Below, piece after piece: positions 56,271-64,000 of a stretch of 64,000 nt of DNA. Location of the stretch: positions 571,001 to 635,000 of the forward strand of contig PYIU01000011.1 in the NCBI GenBank assembly GCA_003415625.1. Direction: 5' to 3'. This DNA comes from Aquanectria penicillioides (taxonomy: Eukaryota; Ascomycota; Sordariomycetes; Hypocreales; Nectriaceae). The position numbers and the translations under genes were made by a program. The notes beneath the pieces are model-generated. The model saw only the letters and a list, made by a program, of their open reading frames with translations, searched no databases and was not told where the DNA came from. Each line of letters begins with the position of its first letter. Within the stretch, counting starts at the first letter, position 1.

Positions 56271-57060
56271 ATGAATCGCCTCACTTATCTTCTCGCTTTC
56301 ATTGCACTCTCTTCCAGTGCTGCAAGTGCCGCCAAGGTTCGGGCTACGGCAGCCACTCCCAATGGTTTGTTCCGTAATTGCTTCCTCTGACATTGATAGC
56401 TCACAGTCGTCATAGGATGCAAGCCGGGAACGGAAAAGATTCTCAAGTCAACCACTTTTGACGGCGCCCCATTCATTCAAGGCACCTGCCAGCTAGATGA
56501 CTCGCTTCTCACCTCTCGCAAGGCTGATCCGACAGGCGACCTGAAGAAGCGCAATATCGACCTCTGCGGTGCCCCTTGCACGACTTACTGCAACGGCGGA
56601 ACAGGAGGTCCGAACCCCAATGGTGCCAATATTTCCGGCCCTTATCCGTGACATATAAAACTAATAATTATTTTAAAAAGATTGTACCAAACTTGCCACT
56701 GCGCTAGAGAACGATGGCGGATTCACCATCCCTCCCGGTTACACCTTTTTCAATTCTCTTGGCAGTTGCCAAAGCTATGTTACCAACACGGACAATCAAG
56801 ATCTTTATTATTGTTCTGACCAAAGCAACTGTGAGTTAATATAATGTGATCTTATTTCCTCTACTCATATATTCGTCCAGGGGCTGGCGTGATCAATTTC
56901 CTGGCTTGGAACTGTCAAGCAAGTTCGTCTGGTGGACCTTACAATGGTGGGAGCTGCCACTTCTACGACAACACGGGTATCGGCAAGTATTTCTTCTGTC
57001 CATTAAAAACACATGGTTACTAACGCTCAAGTAGGCTGGGTTCAAGTGCAAACCGTTTAA
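56271..57060 (+). CDS. secreted cysteine-containing protein of five exons, one GC-AG intron
   Basis: Exons 56271-56364, 56416-56622, 56681-56830, 56881-56982 and 57035-57060 give 192 residues. The signal peptide is MNRLTYLLAFIALSSSAASA. The mature chain has CTTYCNGGTGGPNPNDC, FTIPPGYTFFNSLGSCQSYV, LYYCSDQSNW, FLAWNCQASS and ends GIGWVQVQTV. The order of Cys-rich start, GGPNPN(D)C, aromatic core, NCQA and terminal W-x-Q-V-Q recurs in a group of fungal secreted proteins whose function I do not know. The first three introns are ordinary GT-AG. The fourth is best read with donor G|GCAAGT at 56983, because only this restores GIGWVQVQ; a GT donor 3 bases later would give a different, longer tail. 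A CTAAC branch site precedes its acceptor. Confidence 0.75.
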
Positions 57061-58228
57061 AATTGAAGCAAACGGAGACAGCCTTGTTTCCAGCGCTTTC
57101 TCTCCCCATCTCTTTTTATTCTTTGTCTGAATTCAAGTTATAAGGATGGACTAACCCAGACCGTTCACTTACTCAATACTGATTTCTTTTTTTGTTCCGT
57201 ATCTCTTCTTTGGCTATTTTACAGTCCTGATTTCATCGTTAGCTGCACTACGCAAGTTGACATTGGTGCAGTCTACCTCATTCCCTATTGTTCTCCTCTG
57301 AGTATCTAGCTAGCCAAGGGTATCCGCTAAATGCCCCTTGAATGGGATTGGGGTTCTTGGGTGACATACAGTAGCTTTAGTTATACGTATTATCAAACCT
57401 TGAACAACATTTTCCTTTCCTACAACTACCCTCTGTTCTAGCACGTCAAACCTACTTTATGGAATATTTGTGAAAGGGTTTGCAGCAGGAAATATTTTCG
57501 CGATCCATCGGATTTGACGTTACACATTATCTTGCAGAGAATATACCCCCACGGTATATAGGGCTCTAAAAGATGTGAGGTGGTGGATGGAAACATGCCA
57601 TTTCTTCTGGCCAGGCCTCGGCACTCATCGAATCTGGGCCCGAAGCTAACTGTTAAGCGGATCAGACGGCTTGGTTCTCTGTGGTGGGCTTGACCTTAAT
57701 AGGCAGCGCTTGCGTTGGCCCAGTTTGGCTAGCTCACAAATTCAACACAAGGTATGGGGTACCAGGTCCCTGTAGTGAAATGATGTTATTGAAGATCGCG
57801 ATGCATTTAATAGGCGTTGAGATACGAATAGGCCCTATATAACAGTCTTGATGGGGTGGCCAGCTGCTTTGCTTCCATGGATGTTGCAGGGATAACATCA
57901 ATGGCACTCAAGTCCATCCTACATGTCGAGACTGTCAAATTGCCTTATCCCAAGTGGTCACGACTCTGGCATCATTTCTGCGAGCCCCTAAATTCAAAAA
58001 CTGGCGTAATGTACGGGTGCACTAGTGCGAATCAAGAATCGGGACAGGCTTGACGATAAGCCATCCCAGTCGCATCTCGCTTGCCTTCTGTTCCCCTCTG
58101 GTTCTCCTCCAGCTTTGGATGATCGCACAGTGACGTGTTTGTGGAATTGTCGTGGCTGTAGACTCTCCATCACAAGTGAGCCATCCAGTCACATCAAGGG
58201 CTTCTCCTTGTGCATCTTGTGCATCAAA
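57061..58228. other. intergenic, no gene seen
   Basis: Nothing recognised apart from AT-rich sequence after the secreted-protein gene. Confidence 0.5.
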
Positions 58229-60404
58229 ATGAACCCCGCTCTCGCGCTAGCTGCATCCAGTTCTGTCAGAAGAAGCGAAATGTGTGGCAAGGTATCGGTC
58301 GTATGGACGACTCGAGTTGACATATCTTTAGTGTGACCAACAAAAGCCGCAGTGCAGGTGGTGCACAGCAAGCAAAAGCCCTTGCCAATACATTACGGTC
58401 CTTGGACTCTGCAATGTGACAGCCTGGGCCGCCCAAAAGGTAAAGACAGTAAAGGAGGCATCTAGAGCTTCTCTGAAGCCTCATGTTTCTCCATTAACCG
58501 AGCCCCTTCCAGCATCTGTCACGACCACAACTGGTGCCCAACAGGTGGGCCCGGGAGGCTCGTCGCGAGAAACAATCACAACCTGCACGTCACCGGAGAC
58601 ATCATTGAACGAAATTGACCAACATGAGCTAGATTGGATTCTGACAAGAATAAACGACACGGATATGACAACTGATGCCTCATTCAATTACAACGGAGAT
58701 GATGCAAAAAATCCCATCGACGTCTCCATAATAACACCCGCGGCACCCCTTGGGGTTGGAAGCGCTCACAAGACCATTGGCGTATATGAACAATCTCCAA
58801 CCCATCATTCTCTTGTTAATAGCATTCAATCACACCACGAACCTGAAGCCCAGAAAGATGAAATAGTTGATATGGTGTGTACCGATACTGGCGAACAATC
58901 TCTGGCAAGAGACATCGTCCCTGATATGTCTTGGTTCCTTCACTCACTGCCAATGTCTCCCGGAAGCACGAAGAGCCTCGATCATTCCATTGTCGAGAGG
59001 GCAGAGGTCACTGATCTTGGCTCATTCTCGGACTGCTTTGGTCAAGATGACGCGTATGCAATTGAATACGTGGCTGCCTTACCGCAAACGCCGTATGCAA
59101 ACTTGGAACCATACTGCCAGCATGGTAATCTTAAAACAATTCAACCAGAATGCTTTATCCCGTCAACTTGGGAGTTCCAAATTTCTCCACCTAGATCATT
59201 GCCTTCCGTCCCTGATGTTCCGACAAGAGACAGGATATATCTCACTCACTTTGTCGCCCACCTATCTCATCTACTTTCATCACAGGTGGCCCTTCTAAGG
59301 CGCGATTCTATGGACTCTGAACCTATTCGATTAGCATTAATGGCCCATGCAGCGGTTAGCCTGGCCAATCTTCAGGGCGGGCAAGAATCTTCGAATGGGT
59401 TTGCTTCCCGACGGATCCCCAAGCTGTCTCACAAACGCCGTGCAACGGGATTAGTAGCTAGGGGAATATATTTAAGCCAAGCTCATAGTCAGCTATCTCG
59501 GGCTAGTCGAGTGGGGCTGCTCCTTTCTCTATCGTACTATTTCTTAGAAGTTGGGACATTTAACGAGTTCCAGTCCTCTATCAAAAGCCTCGATGCATTG
59601 GTGCTGAGCTCTTTGAATCATCTCAGCAAGCTCACATGCGAGAAGGACTTGATAGAGAGTTGGGCTTACGTTCGTATGCTTTCCAGGAGAAGTTGGCACA
59701 TCTTCAGGCCCTACGGTCTCGAATCACAAAGAGAGCTTCAACTACATGATGCTCTGAAATCTCTTGGGCAGAAATTGGAGGACTACCTAGTACCAGCAGA
59801 ATTCTCTGTGGATTTTGAAACTCGGCTGGCCGAGCAGGGCAATAACTTCCCTTCGTCTAACGGGAAGGGTTCTCCAGGTGAGGCCCTCTTTTCCTTCTCT
59901 AGCCATGAAAAAGCCATGGAATGTGCCGACTACGCCTTCGCGCATATTTGTTGTGATCATAGATTACTTGACACAACACTGAATGGTTCCCCGTCACTTC
60001 CCCAACCACCCAATCCATGGCTGGCCCTTCTTTTACACCTTACATTCAATCTCGGTGCAGGGGAGTGCTTCCGTCGGAATACATATCGCAAGGGCATCGC
60101 TATGCAACTAATATGTCGCGCCCTTCTGTGTGGCGAGCACGACGTCCTCGCTTTTCTTGATGGGTTCTTACCTAGCTGGGACCGTGATATCAGGCGAATT
60201 TGGCCCGCCAACAGAAGCAATGCGCCCATTGCGAAGAACAACATCTCGAGAAGAAATGGCTTGTCCTCTAATAGGGTCCACGATGTTTGCCTGTTTCAAC
60301 CGGTCGCTGTGCCCTCTGGGCGGCACCATGGCATCCTGAAGCTCATGTCGACGATGGTAGGTTGCCAGGTTGGTGCTAATAGCCCCAAAAATAGCAATAT
60401 CTAA
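58229..60404 (+). CDS. Zn2Cys6-type transcription factor with damaged zinc-cluster exon
   Basis: The main exon (58332-60404) begins CDQQKPQCRWCTASKSPC, the second half of a zinc cluster, directly after a TTTAG acceptor. It continues for about 690 residues with a regulatory domain (RIYLTHFVAHLSHLLSSQVA, RRIWP). The exon before it should hold the first two cysteines. In one frame it reads RSRASCIQFCQKKRN, clearly derived from a CxxCxxRxxK start, but that frame does not join the main exon. The frame that does join (MNPALALAASSSVRRSEMCGK) lacks the cysteine pair. A doubled TG at about 58281-58284 and a three-residue instead of two-residue Cys spacing explain this. The protein may be unable to bind DNA, or an unseen alternative splice may be used. 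Confidence 0.7.
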
Positions 60405-60953
60405 TGAGATTTGACCCTTCGTGCTAATAATCTGAATTTATTGATATTGTTCAAAACTAAATGTCAACTAAAAGCAGGGAAGCAATAATATTGACGGGTA
60501 TTCTCTAGTTTGGCTGGCTCGGTCTACAATAGCCGCTAACACCTAATGCCTCAGCCTCTGTCACATATTCAAGCCTATTCGGGCAATTTGAGCAGAAAGA
60601 GAAGATTCTTCCATTATCCAGCTCAGCATTTCCTTCTTGGCTCATTATTCAAATAGCTTATTAAACAAGCATACTCTTGCGTGATCATTATCTGTAGCGA
60701 GTAATCTGACAGGTATTACGTTCACGCGACGGAAACATTGAATGCAGACAGATGAGAACGAAATCTGGTTCACTTCCCATGGTATTTGTGCGATTTGTGC
60801 ATAGCTTATGTAATGATGTTCATAATTAGTCCCGGTTTGAAAAGTGGCTGGTGAATGGAACCACGGAGTTTCAGTTAACTCCGAAATCCTTTTCCATCAC
60901 CTTGCTCTCTTTGAACTTGGCATAACTTTGTGATCCATACTTAGGCTGTCGCC
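60405..60953. other. intergenic, no gene seen
   Basis: AT-rich; nothing recognised. Confidence 0.5.
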
Positions 60954-62529
60954 ATGGAGAAGGGTTTTCTATTCGTGGATGGAATGCAGGTGGATAAACC
61001 CACCAGGAAGTTGCTGAAGAGCCACATCATGAAGGGTAGGAATGCTGGGAGGACCTTGCATCGACCTTCGAGACTTGCTTTGGTCAATCCACCTCTGAAT
61101 GGCCCCGAACCTATTCGTCATAGTTCTCGCACTACGATGGAACGGAGGATGATCTCGAAGAAGAGAAACCCAATTCAAGCTACGGTTCCAAGGAATCTCG
61201 GCAGTGTATTTTTTACTCTACCGTTTCCCGTTGAGCTCACACCATATTCGATCCAAGTCATCGAAGACTGTAAGAGCCGAAGCTGGGATCTCCATGAAAA
61301 CCATCTGCTAATTTATCATACGAAAGTCTTCTCACACGTTGCAGAGAAGATATATCCTCAACAGCTTCGTGTTTCGCCTCAAGAGACCAAGTTTCAGTGG
61401 ATCCGACTCTTACTAGTTGACGAAACTGGCAAGTCGCAATTCCTTAGACGAGACTCAATCATTGACTGACCTAAAACTCAGCAACCCATTGTGCAATCAC
61501 ACTTATGCAAGCTTGCAATTATTCATTTTTCGGTCCAAGTCACAACTCATCGGACGCTTTTCGCCACCGCTCCCAGACATTTTCTCTTGTGCAAAAGAGA
61601 CTAGAGAGCGAGGAGGCTCTATCAGACTCTACTCTGGGAATTGTTACCATGCTCATTATTCAGGGCCAACTCAACAACGGTGAAATCGAGTCTGGGGTCC
61701 ATTATGAGGGGCTCAGAAAAATGGTGGAGCTTCGCGGCGGGCTCAGTCAACTTGAAGGAAATATCCCTCTAGTATTGAAGATCTGCAAGTCGGTATTTTT
61801 CCCGCCTTGCCTCATGATTTCATGCTAACCTTGCATCCATGGGGAAGGATCAGTGTCACATTTTCTCTTCAATCTGGGAAACCAATATCGTTCTGTCGAG
61901 ACCGCATGTCTGATGTTCGTCATGAGATGGCGTCAAGGGGACTGACTCTCGATCTGGGTTCGGCTCGTCGTGCAATTCGGGACGATGCACTAGATCCCAA
62001 ACTTTATGAGATACTCTTGGACATCACAAGCATTGCATCTTTGTTCAATCGACTCTCAGAAGATCAATCACTGGGGGTTTATACCTTCCAGGAGATAATA
62101 GTTTCTACATGTTCTAGACTCATTCAATTTCATCCGTTGCTGAGTTCTAGTCCAAAATCCCCCTTAGATGCAGTGTATCACATTGGATTGCTGATATTTA
62201 TGATGACGTTGTTCATGCAATTTGACAATCGTCGAGTCATCAAATACGAGCTGGTTTCGACCCGCTTGAAGAGTGTGTTTGATTCCCGGGTTGGTGGGGC
62301 CTACAGTGGTCTAAATCTTTGGCTAATGTTCATGGGCGCCATTTGGATCTCGGATGATGTCGACAACCTCGGGCTTGTGTCGAAGACCCAGGCATTGTGT
62401 CGGAACATGGGGGTCGTGAGTTGGGTGGAAGTCCGCAGCCACCTCACAACATTTCCATGGATTAGAAATCTGCACGATCGGCCTGGGCGCAAGTTTTGGG
62501 ATTTGGTGAATCACGATATTGCTACATAA
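60954..62529 (+). CDS. fungal transcription-factor-like protein (Fungal_trans_2/DUF3468 type), no zinc cluster
   Basis: Exons 60954-61428, 61482-61788 and 61848-62529 give about 487 residues. The start EKGFLFVDGMQVDKPTRKLL and SHIMKGRNAGRTLHR matches fungal regulators in which a basic stretch replaces the zinc cluster. Later segments (PFPVELTPYSIQVIEDC, FSHVAEKIYP, TLGIVTMLIIQGQLNNGE, GLRKMVELRGGLSQL) are the usual C-terminal regulatory domain. The first intron works only with a GC donor (G|GCAAGT at 61429), giving LLLVDETATHCAITLMQ across the junction. The nearest GT donor gives the wrong phase. The second intron has a GCTAAC branch. It probably acts in the nucleus; targets are unknown. Confidence 0.75.
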
Positions 62530-63424
62530 TGAAATTCTTGGACAGCACAACAGGTTAGTGGGAACTTAGCATATTGGCTTACCCTATACCTATTCTGATA
62601 TTAGGAGGTAGCTCAAAAAAAAAGCTAGGCTTTGCATATTCTACCCCTTATTTGAAACGAATTCTAGACGTTTATTGTATTGATTTAAAACTAGTTTGAA
62701 TGCAACTCGTAGTCCGAACTGGAAACCAAGTAATTCGCGTTCTTATCAATGGATTAGGCGCCTCGTAAGTATGAGTCACTTCAATCCGGTGCCAAACTGA
62801 GTGGAAGCGTATCAACTTAAATTTTAATCAGACAGACTCATCCGAAATCGGAATTATCACAGCTTTGTATGCATGCTCCCTTTACTTACCATCTATGCCC
62901 TTCATCACCTCTCATTTCTCCTCGCTAGGTCATGTTATGGCCTGTGTTTTGATGGCATCAGTATGGGACAACTTCTGGTGGATCGAAATGCCCTGTCTTT
63001 GTTGGCCTTAGCTCAGCCACCTGACCCCAACACCCACTATTCCCGTTTAGGAAGCACATCTCCCATTGGTTTACCTGCCAAAGCTACATCCATCATCCCA
63101 TTTAGATGCAAGAAGTTGGATTCCGAGATTGAAAGTACGCAGTTTTTTTTGGCTCATCGCAAGCGATATACCGGGATTATCAGAAATTAAGTCCGATATT
63201 TCCATTCTGAAGTTGTTGAGAACGGAATTTAACGAAATCTATGTTGGCTGGGTCGCCAGCCAGGATGTCAGGGGAGCGTGAGTCCCAAGACGTATAAAAA
63301 ACACACCATCACCACTAGATACCACGGCCGCTGCAGAGCTACATAGGCAACTACTATTCTCTCACCACTCCCCTCCTACCATTCTTTCTCCTTGAATAAA
63401 TCCACTCTCAAGCTGATTGCCAAC
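62530..63424. other. intergenic; promoter of the dehydrogenase gene
   Basis: A TATAAAA at 63293-63299 lies about 130 bp before the ATG. A plus-strand frame at 62873 starts with a hydrophobic stretch but shows no domain. Confidence 0.5.
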
Positions 63425-64000
63425 ATGACGACCACTACTTACTCCGGGTTCAATGGATACACCGAGGCTCTTGACGTTGCGAAGTCATTCGCTGCAGGGA
63501 TCCAAGGGAAAACAGTCATAGTGACCGGAGTAAACCCTGAAGGACTTGGATTTTCGACTTCAGAGGCTTTTGTAAGTATAGCCGATCTCAGCGACTATAT
63601 TCAAGCTTACGGTGTCTACAGGCATCTCAATGCCCCGCGCGCCTTATCGTCGCCGGACGCACTCCAGCAAGGCTCCAGGCGAGCATCGACGCTCTCAAGG
63701 CCAGTTTCCCTTCAGTCGACTACCGTATCCTCCAAATCGACCTATCAAGCCAAAAATCTGTCCGTGCCGCCGCTGAGGAGTTCCTTTCATGGTCAGATGT
63801 CCCTACCGTTGACATTTTGGTGAACAACGCTGGCATCATAGGGGCCCAGAACTTGAGTTAAACGAAGATGGGATTGAGATGCACTTTGCAACCAACCACA
63901 TTGGGCATTTTTTGTTCACCTGTTTGATCATGCCGAAGCTCATCAAGGGTGCAGAAGGGACTCCGAAGGGAGCCACTAGGGTTATCAATGTCAGCGCTGG
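63425..64000 (+). CDS. short-chain dehydrogenase/reductase, 5' part, with a frameshift
   Basis: Exon 1 (63425-63571) and exon 2 (from 63623, running off the window) encode the N-terminal half of an SDR. Exon 1 has GKTVIVTGVNPEGLGFSTSE, the nucleotide-binding loop, and exon 2 has ARLIVAGRTPARLQASID, YRILQIDLSS, VDILVNNAGI and ATNHIGHFLFT, as in retinol-dehydrogenase-like fungal enzymes. After NNAGI the frame stops within eight codons, while GPELELNEDGIEMHF continues one frame over. One base is missing around 63838-63845, at a GGGG run. The catalytic Tyr-Lys pair would lie beyond the window. This is either an assembly homopolymer error or a real lesion. Confidence 0.8.

Noticed and set aside
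1..64000. CRISPR arrays, rRNA genes, prophage or operon structure
   Set aside because: None seen; gene structure is eukaryotic throughout.

Overview
The window is nuclear DNA from a filamentous ascomycete (Pezizomycotina; a Eurotiomycete is my best guess, but the genus cannot be fixed by eye). The evidence is many genes with 45-100 nt GT-AG introns and CTAAC-type branch sites, four Zn2Cys6-type or related fungal regulators, a fungal rhodopsin-domain membrane protein, a purine-cytosine permease, secreted GH5 and SGNH enzymes, and an AT-rich block at the left edge that looks RIP-degraded. Coding regions are near 50% GC and the intergenic DNA is more AT-rich.

Layout. 1-3.9 kb: AT-rich repeat relic and gene-free DNA. 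3.9-18.3 kb: a rhodopsin-domain membrane protein; two sterol reductase homologues on the minus strand (a DHCR24-type delta24 reductase and a DHCR7-type delta7 reductase); a full-length ABCG/WHITE transporter read divergently from the delta7 reductase; a tRNA-Ser(AGA); and a Upc2-like zinc-cluster regulator. This reads as a possible sterol-tailoring and export locus. 20-24 kb: an esterase divergent from an MFS exporter. 24.9-26 kb: remnants of an MFS transporter and an NLR-like protein. 27-31 kb: a secreted SGNH/acetylesterase-like enzyme interrupted by an in-frame TGA, and a GH5 endoglucanase. 31-35 kb is gene-poor. 35-40.7 kb: permease, small-family pseudogene, acyl-protein-thioesterase-like and aminoglycoside-phosphotransferase-like genes, all carrying reading-frame lesions. 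41.5-44.5 kb: a Rossmann protein convergent with a Zn2Cys6 regulator. 46-50 kb: a truncated Rei1-like zinc-finger protein and an MFS pseudogene abutting a fragment of another gene. 50-57 kb: three secreted cysteine-containing proteins, two of them very small and split over three exons, plus a DUF3632-type protein. 58-64 kb: two transcription-factor genes and the 5' part of a short-chain dehydrogenase.

Two themes stand out. First, the 5.5-15.1 kb block combines two sterol double-bond reductases with a tandem ABCG pump, an arrangement not expected for ordinary ergosterol synthesis. Second, an unusual number of genes (at least seven) carry one small frame-breaking change: homopolymer shifts, a clean 7-bp tandem duplication, or a deletion at an active-site serine. 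This means either a decaying accessory region or indel errors in the assembly; raw reads would decide. Two introns (in the genes at 56.3 and 61 kb) are best read as GC-AG introns with a GCAAGT donor.
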